64,000 nucleotides of DNA from Siphonodentalium dalli (lineage: Eukaryota; Mollusca; Scaphopoda; Gadilida; Siphonodentaliidae). The stretch spans positions 99,841,319-99,905,318 of the forward strand of contig CP136066.1 in NCBI GenBank assembly GCA_032622095.1, written 5' to 3'. How positions within the stretch are numbered: the first letter of the stretch is position 1; each line of letters opens with the position of its first letter. Positions 1 through 11,719 of the stretch are shown here, in pieces. Both the position numbers and the translations under genes were made by a program. The notes beneath the pieces are model-generated. The model saw only the letters and a list, made by a program, of their open reading frames with translations. It did not search any database and was not told the DNA's origin.

Positions 1-104
1 AGCGCGTTACCATTTCTGACATTGGTTCTCTTGTTTTAACAGATTGAAAATTTCTGACAATTTTCAGCGCTTCCACTGTGCGTTTCTCGTATTTTGATAC
101 TTTT

Positions 105-778
105 TCAACTCAAAGCAAAAGCCAGCCTGATCGCAGCGGAGTGTGACAGTGGTATGAGCAGACCGCCGGAAGAACGCCATGTATAACGCTTGGGCGTAAA
201 GCTAGCGCCAGAGTCGCAGTGGCAGCACAATGTGGACGTTCGATGAGCGGGAACCAGTCCATAACACCCCATGACAGCGCAATAAGTTTTGGACAGAGCC
301 TCATTGAGCGTATTAAAGACGGGAAAGGCACGTAGTGAGAATTTGATTAAGCTTACTGTAGTCAAAAAAGACAAGATTAATTTCTTGCTGCGATCACGAG
401 AAGCTAATATGCGCTCTTGCTACGTTCACATAACGCTCACGTCGCTCGCTTGGCGCTTTGCTTTGCGCTGTCACGGCGACAGTTCTACGTCCTGGCCAGA
501 ACGCCGAGCCTTTGCGCTTGTTTTGTGCATGCATAAAACAAGCGCGGCGCTCTGTCACTCTAGCCAGTGTCCACTGCGTCACCAATTGGTTCTTGGAGAC
601 CTTAGTGCGTTTAGGTGGCCGCTTTGGTACTTTTGCAGCGCAATGAGAGCGCCGGCCTGAGTGTGACAGGGGCTTTATATGCCATGTATTCCTTTGTCTA
701 TTTTATCTTTACATGTAGGTTGTGCTACACTAATGTGTGTGAATGACCATTAAACGGTATCTTATCTTATCTTATAGT
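105..778 (+). mobile_element. retroelement 3' end with TTATC tail (probable)
   Basis: This stretch is more GC-rich than its surroundings and ends in a short AT-rich tract followed by GTATCTTATCTTATCTTATAG-like pentamer repeats (about 752-777). A short tandem tail of this kind is the usual 3' terminus of non-LTR retrotransposons and the SINEs they mobilise. No reverse-transcriptase motif is visible in any frame, so this would be only the 3' untranslated end of a LINE, or a SINE. Overlapping frames on both strands (105-374 minus, 289-660 plus) look like by-products of the GC content. The 5' limit is not defined. Confidence 0.4.
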
Positions 779-2025
779 CCAGATAGTTTATACCGGCTGA
801 GGCTCAATGCAAAGTGTGAAGTGGAGAGACATCAACACACTATGCGACACCGGAAATTGCGCAGGAGAAAAAATTGAAACACGACAAAATTGTTCTGACC
901 AACAAACGTCAATATCTTGGGCCTTGTGCGCATACCTAAATTATCCAGATGATCCAGAAATTAAGACTGTCTGTCTACCGAGAAATATACGGCATTGGAA
1001 TACTTAGCCCAAACATAATCCATCACTGTTCTGAAACTAAACCATCGGTCCCCCTAAGCGCATATCAACCTGCGAAACTGTCGAACTATCGTTACTTAAG
1101 AATGTCGCCTAATAAGTCGTTGCACATTGTTATCAGCTGGCAATTGTTTCTAATGATAAGTACGACCAATTAAGTTCGACTTCCCGCTGAATATGACACA
1201 AAAATCGAACGTAAAATTAGTTTTCACTGTTATTTTTATTCGATCTCACACTTAGTACCGGAACCAATACAATGATATGAGTACCCTGCCATAATTTAAG
1301 ATACCCCACTCAGTTGTTCACTTTGACATACATATACAAGGCCCAAGATATTTACGATAAGATAGATCTTATAATCTTCACCACGTGCAAACTATTAAAC
1401 TATACTCTTCCCCTTTTTGGTGGCAACTTGCCCCTTTTGGAAAGGGTACTTTCATGCCCCCCCCTCGAAGATGGTAAGATATCTAACCGTTTGGGAGGGC
1501 AATTCTACCCAATTTAAGGGGTGCATTTTTCAACTTACTGGGGGTTGCATCTAAGAAATTTCAACCCACTGTGGTTGGTCTCACAACTAGCTTGTGGGTT
1601 ATACCTAACCTATTTGGTGAGCAATATTAACCGTTTCGAGTGTTTATTTAACAACTAGTCCGGAGGTATAGGCCCACACCTCAAAATAGATAAGCTGTGT
1701 TGCTATATTAATTATTGAAAGTTCTCCAATTACAAAATGTCCTATATTTAAACCATTGGTATGTAAACAGAACAGTTACAGTGATTATTCAAGAAACATT
1801 TATAGTAGCGAAGTAAGTTCAAATATTTTAGTCGAACTATTATTAGAATATTTCTCAATTAAATGCATTGACATTTTCCAATATTTAATGTCAATATTAA
1901 AAAAAACCCCTTTGGTATCTGATTTGACTGATCAGACATTGATTGCTAACAGTGATTTAATAAGTGTTTATTCTTACGCTATGTGTACATGGGTTTAAAG
2001 AATTACATAGAACAATAAACTAAAA
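779..2025. other. no gene seen
   Basis: AT-rich sequence with no recognisable exon, repeat family or RNA gene. A C/G-rich stretch at about 1410-1500 carries runs of C but no structure I can name. Confidence 0.5.
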
Positions 2026-2345
2026 TTAATATTCACGCGGTATGTATCGTTTTCTTTCATCTACAAAAGCATCACAGCTAAGAAGCGTGTGGTATTCATC
2101 ACCAATCACGTTACGGGTACATAGTTCACATGTACGTTGGATATACGAGGTTTTGTTCCAACGACCGCGGTCTACCGGGAGTATATGATTTGCTGTGCTG
2201 CATCTCGCGAGAATCTGAACATCTTTAAGGCTCCGATTATTAATGTATATTTCGATACCAAAGTTTGGTTTGATTGCCTTATATGTCAACCCCTTAGCAC
2301 AGGCCTCCATTGGAGAGGTTTCGACAAGTGAAGTCCTGTCATTGG
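2026..2345 (-). pseudogene. LINE reverse transcriptase C-terminal tail (fragment)
   Basis: The minus-strand frame (94 residues from 2310 down to 2026) matches the extreme C-terminus of non-LTR retrotransposon ORF2 proteins. It has a '..TANHILPVDRGRW' segment, equivalent to the family's 'TSNHxLPVExGRW', followed by a zinc-knuckle-like CELC-x7-DEYHTLLSC and then ERKRYIP. In known LINEs this tail follows the reverse-transcriptase domain and is thought to bind RNA or DNA during target-primed reverse transcription. Nothing of the polymerase or endonuclease domains is found upstream (higher coordinates), although a few more compatible residues can be read to about 2345. This is a 5'-truncated dead copy, as is usual for LINEs. 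The residue pattern is clear enough for the class but not for the clade. Confidence 0.75.
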
Positions 2346-4849
2346 AGAGTACTGTTATTAATTAAAATTAGAATATTGTAGATAATGCATTGAGAAAATC
2401 TCACTGCACACAAATGTTCATGAATTATTGTATACCGTAATTATAACTTTCGTCATTAAATTAGGGAAGCAACGTTTTTGGCCCCACACAATTTTACAAC
2501 TACAAATATCTAAACGTATACAGTCGTACTAGTAACTCTATCCATGAGTTGAGAAATCACTCTAATGACAAAACAAATAGTGATGTTTCCGGTAACAGAA
2601 GGAACAATAGTATCGTCGGGCGGGCGAAAATTAATTTAAATTTGTTTTAATTAAAAAAAAATATATTCATTCTGATTGTGTGCTCTTGCAGAGCAGATGA
2701 TATAAAAGGACACAATGAACACATTATTTTTTACTGTGGGTATTATTGGAAGGCATAAATACACGTACAGTAATCCTCGGCAGTATTTTCAAAAAAAAAA
2801 AAAACTATCGCGATATACCCAGCGGTTGAACTGGCCCGCATACACAAGGCCGCCGTCAAACCCAGAATTTCAGTCCAAAACATCGCAGATCGGCGACTAA
2901 TGAGCACAATTTTGCTATGATCAGAGATCGATAAACATGTTGTTTTGTTTCGGTTATTGCATTTGTTGATTGTTTTTCACGGTGTTGATCAAATAGGTAG
3001 GGGCGGAGGTCTCGACTACGGACGGGTGGGTTAGCGGAAACGTCACTATTCTTTTCAGGCCTGAAGGTACTAATTACGTCAATTTTAAACATACGAATCA
3101 GACTTTCCCTTTTGAAGAAATGAAGGAACACGATTAATAGACTATTACAGTTGAATTCACAATTATGTAAGGAAATTTAGATTGCCTGTTGAATATCTTA
3201 TTTGGTGTGTAGAAACAGCCATGTATCAATCACTGGGAATATTCACACACAACACCGACACTGTTCGTGTACAATATATCTGTGGAGTGTATACAATTGT
3301 AGAATAATAAGAGGGTTTATATAGGTCAACATGACCGCCTTCGGAGATTGCTTCTTTCAGTAGAAAGGTACGCACTACTTTCTACATCTACGTTGTCAGT
3401 GATACATCTTTAATACCGATTTGTTGTCATTTAGTCAATCGCTGATTCATGGTCGCAATAGAAATATCAACGTACAAGGTTTCATCAGGATTGTGTACGT
3501 GCTGAATTCAGTCTTACTCTTATAACTTTCATATCCCAGTAGCTGGGATTAGTGGGATTATAACTGATCGACATCACGATCTAACGTCATTAATAATTGG
3601 TTCACTCGATTCGTGGCTCCGGTAATCTTCATTTTCCACCTTGACACCGTGTTCCACTTCCACCACTCGGTCGAGCCAATATGTCAACTTTATTACAACT
3701 CGTTAAATTGGAAACACAATCGGAAGTATCAGCAAGAATGAGCATTATATTAGTATTTCCGAAGAAATTATCCATCAAACATTTTAGTTCTTCCGCCAAA
3801 AACAGCAAATTGTTGTGTTATGCGTAGATGTTAAATGTTAAACCTCAAATATTAAGGACGCAAAACAATCTGGAATTCGCGAGTACGAAAGTTTCACAAA
3901 GCAATGGTCATCGAACTTCTGTAAACTCGAACACTGGGAAAGAAAATTATACGCACACATTTCATGACTCAAAAATTTAACGAGTCGATTAATTTATCAT
4001 TCGCCATTGTTTTATACAAATAAATTGGACCCAATAAAATAGAGGAAATTGGCGTCTGTCAAAAAAGTATACACCCTAAATTATGCTGCTCTGGCCATCT
4101 GCATCAGCGTCATATTGCCACCGTTTCATGGCCATATAACTACCACTCTTTGTGATAGTACACCTGCCTATTATTGTGAGGTGTAACTACTCCTTCGGTG
4201 GTAATATAATCAAATTTGCCCCTAAAGCGTGCCACCAACAAAGGGGTAGTCGTCTGCCGCTCCAGGTTTTAGCGCGTGACCGGATGTATTTCATACATGT
4301 AATTACGAACGTAGCATTCAATGAATACCCTTCCAGTCAAGAAAACGACTGGACGTTCTTTACAACATTAGTTTTGTTGATCTACAAAACAGACAAATAT
4401 TTGTATCTACTATCGCAGGTTTACAATACCTTTTAACAAGGCGGTTAAACTTGATGTTATTACATGTAGCAGTTCAATATACTGAATCGGGATCGGGGAC
4501 CGTCGATCGTACATGTATATAGTCCCAGTGTAGCGTGGCCTAAATACGTAAACTGCATTGATAATGGGAGCCACATAATTGGACATTATTTTGGACATAT
4601 TCGATTGGACGGCTGATTAGCATGAAATTTGTTGCAAAATTAAAGTAAACATTGAAGCGAATGGAACGCGTGATTGCATGCTGCATTTGATTTACATTCA
4701 TTGTGGAGGCACACAGTAATGCTAAGGATGTCATTAGCACAGCCAGACGACACAGTCAAACAGAAACCCGCGCATATAGTCTGTGGGAAGTACATGTATA
4801 CACTGTCTTAGCGATATCGAACAGTTGACATGTATTGTTACACTGTCGT
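2346..4849. other. no gene seen
   Basis: Low-GC sequence with a 12-base A run near 2790 and a few homopolymers. Short frames on both strands (for example 2856-3131 minus, 4152-4436 plus) show no family resemblance and no biased composition. I see no dispersed repeat here. Confidence 0.5.
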
Positions 4850-4988
4850 ATTGGAGAACAGTTCCCAGAAGTATTGAACTACTTAGTTCTATTCAACGTA
4901 CATATTCAGTGGTAATATTTATTGGAGAACAGTTCCCATAAGTATTAAACTACTTAGTTCTGCTCAACGTACACAGTCAGTGGTAATC
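4850..4988. repeat. tandem duplication, two ~71-bp units
   Basis: The block beginning TTGGAGAACAGTTCCC at 4851 recurs at 4922, with a few substitutions (for example AGAAGTATT versus ATAAGTATT and GTACATATTCAG versus GTACACAGTCAG). There are two units only. Confidence 0.85.
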
Positions 4989-6049
4989 AAATCTTGATGG
5001 GAGAAATTTTTAGAATCCTTTTTTATGATATAGAAAGTGACCGAATCGTTGCAGTAAAAATTTAAAATCTACCTCTGATTGGCAGTCATATTTAGTAACC
5101 TATTCATTTAGCAGATAATTCGTGACTAAAATGAGGCTACATGTTTTATAGTCTATTGGATGTGGGGAAATTAGTTTATAAGAAATGATAGTGTCAATGT
5201 CATGACTGTAGCTCAACTCGAGGAGCTTAATATTATGCCGAACAGTCAATAGATTGATAAATAATAAGGAAAGTAACAACATTTCAGTTTCAGTAAGTAC
5301 TGTGTAGATGCAATTGTTTTAATTTCAAACATTTCTGCAATAAATGCTGCTGACGGCCATGTTTTTTTTAAACGAAATTATGAAAATATTGATGACTCCA
5401 ATCTGAAGACCACACTAAGACCATGATTTATGAAGTTTCTCAGAGTAGCCTATATTTTTATTCTGAATAGCATGTTTGTACATACATACAGAATTTGACT
5501 TACCGCACATACATTACAAAATGTTAACACGTGTGTCCCAGCATATACGAGATGAGAAAGGCATTAATTTGAGGCGTATTTGACAGTGGAATATTCGATT
5601 TGCCGTGTATATGCATACTCGTGGAATTGTGGCAGTACAGTGCAATTCACGAATTGTTTAAACTCGGAGATCATTTCGCTTCATCTGACAATTCATTCCA
5701 AACTGTAATAGCATGTGGCATAAATGACTTGTGTAAAGAGGTAGAAAATCAAAAGGGAGGTCTTAAGTTATCGTGACTAAATGGGTATCCACTTGAAGTT
5801 GTTGAATCTCTTGGGACATATTTATATAAATATTGTTTTCTCGTCATTTACATAAATCAACAAGTTTTGATTTATCTCACCTTTTCGATAGTTTCTTCCA
5901 TCCAATTGGTACCAATAAGCATCCCTATTACATCTCCTGTAGCCCAGTTATTATACATGCTGCTTCCAATTGCATATCTTCTAATAATTTTGATTCTTCA
6001 TCCGTGCAAATGTCACACACAAAGGAATCATATTCCAAGGCAGGGCGTA
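4989..6049. other. no gene seen
   Basis: AT-rich sequence with no recognisable exon or repeat apart from the approach to the degenerate array that starts near 6050. Confidence 0.5.
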
Positions 6050-6760
6050 TAAATGCAGTTTGTTGACGATAGGATGAGGGATGTGGCCTGTATTGTGTGC
6101 CGAACGATTTAGTCAAGAGTATAATCCATGATGGCCGCTTTGATGGCTCCCATCTAGAGATCAGCCCTGACGAACCATCTGATGAGGAATGTGGTCTGTA
6201 TGGTGTACCAGAGGACTTATTCATGCAAAGAGTAAATTCCACAATGGCTACTGGCGGCCATGTTCTTCAACGAAATTCGGAAAAAATAATTGATACCTCC
6301 CATCTAGAGGTCACTCCGAAAATCCGTATGCAGTTTGGTGATGATCGAACGGGGGATGACGTCTGTTGGGTGTGCCAAATTATTTAGTATTGCAAAGAGT
6401 ACAATTCAAGATGGTTGCAGGCGGCCATATTTTTCATTAAAATATCCTTCAAATTTGATAGTTCCCATCTAGAGGTATCCTAAACATGCTTGTAAATGTT
6501 CAAGACATTTCTCAAATAACTGCGGCCTACAGGATGTGCCAATGGATTCAAATTTGAAATCCAAGATGGCTGCTGGTGGCCATGTTTTACAGAGTATTTC
6601 GGGAAAGATCGATGGCTCCCATCTAGAGGCCACCAGAAAGATCCATACGAAGTTTGGTGACAATCGGATGCTATATGTGGCATGTAGGGTGTGCCAAAGG
6701 AAATTGTCGACGGACGCACGGACGGACACCAAGCCATGGTAATAGATCACACTTGATTTC
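6050..6760 (+). repeat. degenerate tandem array, 'AAGATGGCxGC' family
   Basis: About four diverged units of roughly 150-180 bp. Each carries, in order, a 'GTGCCAAA' segment, an ATCC(A)AGATGGC(C/T)GC block, a 'GGCGGCCATGTTTT' block, a 'GATGGCTCCCATCTAGAGG' block and an 'AAGTTTGGTGACAATCGGATG' block. The array ends with GGACGCACGGACGGACACC and CCATGG at about 6710-6740, a terminus also seen at 40900-40935. Open frames here (5928-6242 minus, 6097-6387 plus, 6469-6750 minus) are repeat sequence, not genes. Related arrays lie at 26240-27560 (reverse orientation) and 40300-40985. Confidence 0.75.
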
Positions 6761-6980
6761 GTCGGGTTGAGATAAAAAGCCTAGTATGGCAGGATAAGAC
6801 CTCAATTCTTCAATATAATGTTAACAACTGTTCTTTAGTACATAACACCTCACAAGAAGCATGAATATTTAAAGGATGAATAAGGTTTGTAAATGTTCAT
6901 AGATGTGACACTTTGGTTAAGTTTTTACCATGGCTGCCAATTATGTAACAAGCCATTTATGTGCCATTCAAATCGGTGTA

Positions 6981-7337
6981 CACTGTTAAAAAAATTCCGT
7001 TCCCATACGGTACAATGATCCGAAAATTTGCTGCCGGCACAATGTACCGTGAGGGCATGTAACAATGTACCGTAAGGGTTACGGAACAATGTACCGTAAG
7101 TGTTACGGAACAATGTACCGTAAGGATTACGGAACAAGATACCGTAAGGATTACGGAACATTGTACCATTTCAGTACGGCCATATGTTCTGTACCACTAT
7201 AGAACAAAGTTCCATATTCATAAGGGACATAGAACCGTAACAGAACAGGTAAATGTTCCTCAACTTTACGGGACTATGTGCCGGCAGCAATTTTCCGGAT
7301 CTTTGTACCGTATGACAATGGTATTTTGTTAACAGTG
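6981..7337. mobile_element. MITE with CACTGTTAA inverted ends and internal 24-bp repeat
   Basis: The left end (CACTGTTAAAAAAATTCCG, then a CATACGGTACAATGATCCG block and TTGCTGCCGGCAC) matches the reverse complement of the right end, which reads GTGCCGGCAGCAATTTTCCG and finishes TTAACAGTG at 7337. The arms are about 60-70 bp with scattered mismatches. Between them a ~24-bp unit built on GGAACAATGTACCGTAAGG is tandemly repeated about five times (7040-7165). The minus-strand frames here (6925-7169) translate this repeat and are not genes. No clean target duplication is visible. A relic of the same family lies at 12938-13043. Confidence 0.75.
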
Positions 7338-7440
7338 CATTTCAGTTAAATTGTATTGCCTAGAATGTTTGTTTTTCCCATAATAAGCAGATATCTTCAT
7401 TATATATCATCCTTAAGTTGGTGCTGAATTCCATTCCATT

Positions 7441-7660
7441 AATAACCCTTTCATGACTGGAGCTTCCTGATTTTTTTGCAAAAACCCAGTGCCAATGCAT
7501 TCTCATTTGCATAACAATATTTACCTTGACTTTGTAAGCCAGTGTATTCTCTTATATATGAGAGGCTCTCTATGCGAGACTTACATATATAAGATAATGC
7601 ACTGTCAAATGGTCTTTAATGCTGCACCAGCGTGGCTCCCGTCATGAAATGGCTAAGGTT
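7441..7660. mobile_element. piggyBac-like MITE, diverged copy
   Basis: The ends read AACCCTTTCATGACTGGAGC on the left and, reverse-complemented, AACCTTAGCCATTTCATGACGGGAGC on the right. Inside are two weak palindromes built on 'AGTGTATTCTCTTATATAT'. The same internal words occur in the much better preserved element at 29077-29468 and in the fragment at 53091-53280, so these are one family at different states of decay. The flanking TTAA is only partly conserved. Confidence 0.6.
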
Positions 7661-7665
7661 GAATT

Positions 7666-8930
7666 CCGGATTTAAGCCGAGAGGTGGTGTTACATACATG
7701 TACCACCTCATGGTTTCAGCCACTGCAGATGTAATATAACTAAAATTAATAAATGAATTCAAGATATTTAATCATTTTTGGAAATGAGTTCGAAAATAAT
7801 TTGTGTTCCAAATTTAAGAAGTAGTGTCGCTGTCTGAAAATAAATTATTCTAACATATTCCAAAGTTCACTATTTACCAACAAGAAGAGTTCATAGCATC
7901 AAAGACCCCAACTATGGTAAAGTTGCATTCTTTGAAGCTATAAATGAAATGTGATTAATAGTTTGGCTTTTTGGAGCTGCATGTAGAAATCAATTTCATG
8001 TACACATTAAACACATATTATCGGTATATATTATAGGAAAAATTGAACGCTCAAAGAATTTGGTATCAAATGAAATTTTATATTCCTGTATAATAAAAGA
8101 TTGTACACTATACATGTACCTGTATGGCAATGCACATACCGGTAGCCATGACGTGATGCATGGTATACAATGCAAATGTTTTGAGTAGACATGTAATGTA
8201 CTTGAGTAGACATTACTTGTTAATACCATGTTCAATGTTTTAGTGCTATGCACACACATTCTTTGTATGAAGTAGAAGAAATAGCAATCGGTACATCCAC
8301 TGTCCCCAGAGTACTGTCTCTGTATATTTGATGACTATCATGACTTCATATAGCTGCACAGTCAACAGAGAACATGCTATTCTAATTTCTATAGTTGAAT
8401 ACACATGTATGGTTCATCGTCACTTCTATTCACAATAATCCAGAAAGAAATGATATTCCACAAGTGTCACACTTTTCATGTACCAGGATAGAGATACGGT
8501 TTGTCATCTACCTTGGAACAAACGTCATCTTGGCACGTTGGAGCTATGTCAGGCACATGCATATCATCATACATGCACATGTATATATGTAAGTCCAGTA
8601 ACACCACTTTCCTGCATTATTGTCCAATTGTTTATGCTATGATAAATCTCTTCATATGATATCAGATTTCCACCGCAGTCCTGAAAATATAGACATATAT
8701 CATAAATATACAATTACATATACCACATCACTATCTTTGTCTTTACACCAGTATCGATTCATGCATGGTGTCAGGGTTTGAACTTGCATCCCCACCTGCA
8801 AAGCACACAGCTAAAAATAATTATGCTGATACATGTATTATTTGTATATTCGGATATTGTTCCTAAACTCAAGGAAAGAATTATGGACAATTAAAATTGG
8901 AGGTCGTTCTCCAGATACGGTTACCGCTAC
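7666..8930. other. no gene seen
   Basis: AT-rich sequence with frequent ACATGTA words, for example around 8110 and 8570. No exon, RNA gene or repeat family recognised. Confidence 0.5.
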
Positions 8931-9260
8931 CTTTTTCGTTGATAATAAACGCTCTTCATTGCTAATCAGTAGTGTCTCTTTATGTCATATGCACCTATTT
9001 GTTAAGCCAATGACACCCCCATGTCAAATTACCTTAATGTTCGAATTTGCCGACATATCTTCTAAGCGGATAATAAACGCTCTTCATTGATCATCTAATT
9101 TTTGTTAATATAATTAGTAGTCCCCGTTTAAGTCAGCTGAGGTCAAAGGTGCCTATGTCATGATATTTGCCTGGTCAGGTGACCTCTGTACCAGTTTTCT
9201 TATGTATCGCATAAGCTGATATGGAACGCTCTTTATTGCTCGTATATGAAAATATAATTG
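8931..9260 (+). repeat. diverged tandem repeat carrying AACGCTCTTYATTG
   Basis: Three diverged units are marked by GATAATAAACGCTCTTCATTG-like words at about 8940, 9068 and (as GATATGGAACGCTCTTTATTG) 9218. Between them are matching 'GTTAAG...CCCC..GTCAAAT' segments. The marker word is the same AACGCTCTTTAT motif found in pairs inside the TTAA MITEs of this window. Confidence 0.55.
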
Positions 9261-9376
9261 TTAAGTCCCCCTTTAGGGTTAACGGCAGACCCCCGGTCAA
9301 TTTACCACTGCATATAAATTTCCAGCGACCATTTCATTCACACACACATTAATGACAGTCTCGTGCCACTAACAAT

Positions 9377-9587
9377 ACTAGAGTAATGTTCAATGTAATT
9401 GACCAATTAACCACAGCAGAATTATGGGTAATTTTTCAGGATTTAGTCGGAAATATGACTTGTTGCCATTCATCATAAAGCTAGCTTTCCGATGAATGGT
9501 AACAAGCCATATTTCCGAATAAATCCTGAAAAATTACCCATAATTCTGATGTGGTTAAGTGGTCAATTACTTTGAGCATTACTGTAG
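9377..9587. mobile_element. foldback MITE, TA-flanked (copy 1)
   Basis: This is a near-complete hairpin. The left arm runs from AGAGTAATGTTCAATG through GTAATTGACCA and AGAATTATGGGTAATTTTTC to CCATTCATC. The right arm is its reverse complement, ending GCATTACTGTA. The loop is about 20 bp. A closely related, better preserved copy lies at 11524-11719. The ends are consistent with insertion at TA, the target of Tc1/mariner and pogo-like transposases; that assignment is inferred from the ends only. Confidence 0.8.
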
Positions 9588-10080
9588 TAGTCTGATGTGC
9601 CCTCAGGCTGTTAATCATTCCTGTTGGCAATTGCTAAAACACGACACTCAAAACTCATATTGTCGGTATATTACATGTATATTGGTATATAAATAAGTCT
9701 ACACAGACTTGTTGATGATATGCATAAGTTCATATGTATCATATATACTCACCGACTCAGGCGCTGTACACCTTCCTATTCACACATTCAAAGATGTTGG
9801 GCAACTTCCACTGGTGGTAATTGTCTGTCTTTTACTTGAGATGGCCGCAAACATAATCCACATGTATACGTATCAGCATATATCTATGTCAGTTGTGTTG
9901 TTCAGCGATGGTGCCTTTCTATTGTGTTTGTACTTTTCTGCTTGCATGTGTGCCATGTTCAATCTATCCTCATCAGCTGTTTCAGGAATCAGACTGTGGA
10001 ATACAAATTGATTGAAAACTTTAATATTAATAGGAATACATGTACGATACATGTACATGTTTTTCATTTGTTTTTAATGA
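9588..10080. other. no gene seen
   Basis: A 100-codon plus-strand frame (9709-10011) starts well but has no recognised motif, and its composition matches non-coding surroundings. A GATACATGTACATG tract sits near 10046. Confidence 0.45.
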
Positions 10081-10200
10081 TTGGCGAGGTGGATGTAAGT
10101 GTAACATTCACCGGTATTACTGAACCATCCCAAACACCACCACTGCTCCTCGGAGGCCACGTCATCACAGTGACTTGGGTTCGGGACCCATCATAAGAGC
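10081..10200 (+). other. possible tRNA-like A and B boxes (SINE head?)
   Basis: TGGCGAGGTGG near 10082 resembles an RNA polymerase III A box, and GGGTTCGGGACCC near 10178 resembles a B box. The ~95-bp spacing is longer than in most tRNA-derived heads, and no cloverleaf can be folded with confidence. It may be a diverged SINE head or coincidence. Confidence 0.25.
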
Positions 10201-10677
10201 CACTTCATATTGACAACATCTACATGTAACTAGTATTTTAAATAAGATATAAACATAAATTTTAAAATACAAGAAATGGAGTCACACATACATATACAAA
10301 CATTAACCGTGTGCATCCTGTGATGCTGGGCATCCAAACACGGGACCAAAGCCCCTCCAATCGAAACTCCATAACGCGATGTTAAACACGTCTCCAGATA
10401 TTAAATTATAGAACACTTTACAATGACTCCCCTCTTCCCAGATCCATGATGGCTGTGAAAGACCGATCGGTCTATTTTAATCTTTAGCCCTGGCCAATCG
10501 GACTATTATAGTAATGTAGATCGATCAGTGATTCACCTATGCAGTCCCAGACCTATACATGTACATGTAGCTGATTTTTTGTTTACATAGGGGCCATACT
10601 AGTAATCACATGATATGGATTAAATGTGTGTGTGTTTAGTGTCAGAACTATTGTACAAATACACATGTAATATGATG
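10201..10677. other. no gene seen
   Basis: AT-rich sequence, no exon recognised. A TATACATGTACATGTAGC stretch lies near 10555. Confidence 0.45.
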
Positions 10678-11099
10678 TATGGTATCCTGTTTCGCCCCAT
10701 ACTTTTTTCGCTTCCTTCGTTTGTTTCGGTTCTTTCGCGGCAAAGCAAGCGAAATAATCCAAATTATTTCGGGTCCTTTGCTTGCTTCATTTGTTTTTTG
10801 TTTTCAATTTCTTCGGTTCCCTCGTACGACATTTTGTTGTTTATTCAACTTTCGGTTGCTCCTTCCCTTGCTTCACATAGTTTTTCTTGGTTCTTTCGTG
10901 AAGATTCCGCCGAAAGTGAAAAACCAATTGAAGCAAGCGAAATAACAATTTCCAATGATGTTTTTTCGCTTTCATCGTTTACTTTTTTGGCTTGCATTAT
11001 TTATTTTTTTTCGCTTCCTTCCCTGCAAACGAATCGAAGCAAGCGAAAAAAACAAACGAAGGAAGCAAAATAAAGTATGGGGCGGAAACGAGACACCAT
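10678..11099. mobile_element. MITE with ~50-bp inverted ends rich in TTCG
   Basis: The left end (TGGTATCCTGTTTCGCCCCA, then TACTTTTTTCGCTTCCTTCG) pairs with the right end, which reads CGAAGGAAGCAAAATAAAG, TATGGGGCGGAAACGAGACACCAT. The interior is pyrimidine-rich on this strand and is built from short variants of 'TTCGCTTGCTTCG', including self-complementary TTCGCTTGC/GCAAGCGAA words. The 149-codon frame at 10624-11073 and the 88-codon frame at 10679-10945 run through it and are composition artefacts (Phe/Ser-rich). The family is unknown to me. Confidence 0.75.
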
Positions 11100-11523
11100 A
11101 TACATACAACAAATTGATATAGGCCCAATTGGAATTGCCACTGGTGACAATGAAAATTTAATTTACAAAGTTAAAAAAAATCAACAGATCAACGATTTTT
11201 ACTAGTAATTTTACACTTCACCTGCTTCATTCTTCCGGAATATTTAACGTTTGGTGGCTGATTTAGTGTTGTTGTGCATTCTATCATGAGCAACATTGAT
11301 TTATCATACACCACACGGTCTACACCTGTTTGAAGTGCTTTAAAATAACTTTTTATTCACAGAAATCACAAAAATGCGATACAAATTATAAACGCCAAAT
11401 TGTTTCCCATTTAGAGTTTTGCTGTTTCGTAAAAAGAGGCCAAAACAATTGGCAGATGTTTAACCCATTCCTTTATGACATGTTGGCATTATATATACCA
11501 CTGTTGGGCCATGGATTAATAAG

Positions 11524-11719
11524 TACAGTAATGCCCAAAGTAATTGACCACTTAAACACAGCAGAATTATGGGTAATTTTACAGTCGGAAATATGGCTTG
11601 TTGCCATTCATCAGGAAGCTTCCGATGAATGGCAACCAGCCATATTTCCGACTAAATCCTGAAAAATTACCCATAATTCTGCTGTGGTTAAGTGGTCAAT
11701 TACTTTGGGCATTACTGTA
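11524..11719. mobile_element. foldback MITE, TA-flanked (copy 2)
   Basis: This is a 196-bp hairpin. The left arm starts TACAGTAATGCCCAAAG, then TAATTGACCACTTAA and GCAGAATTATGGGTAA; the right arm is the reverse complement and ends CTTTGGGCATTACTGTA. Excluding the outer TA gives ends of CAGTAATGCCC with TA on both sides, as expected of a TA target duplication. The loop is only a few bases (around AGGAAGCTTCC). It is the better copy of the element at 9377-9587. Confidence 0.85.

Noticed and set aside
2690-2720. TATAAAAGG promoter-like sequence
   Set aside because: No supported gene follows; a lone TATA-like word in AT-rich DNA is uninformative.
10081-10190. A functional tRNA gene
   Set aside because: A/B-box-like words are too far apart and no cloverleaf forms; kept only as a weak SINE-head possibility.
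10624-11073. 149-codon open frame
   Set aside because: It runs through a pyrimidine-rich MITE and is Phe/Ser-rich by composition alone.
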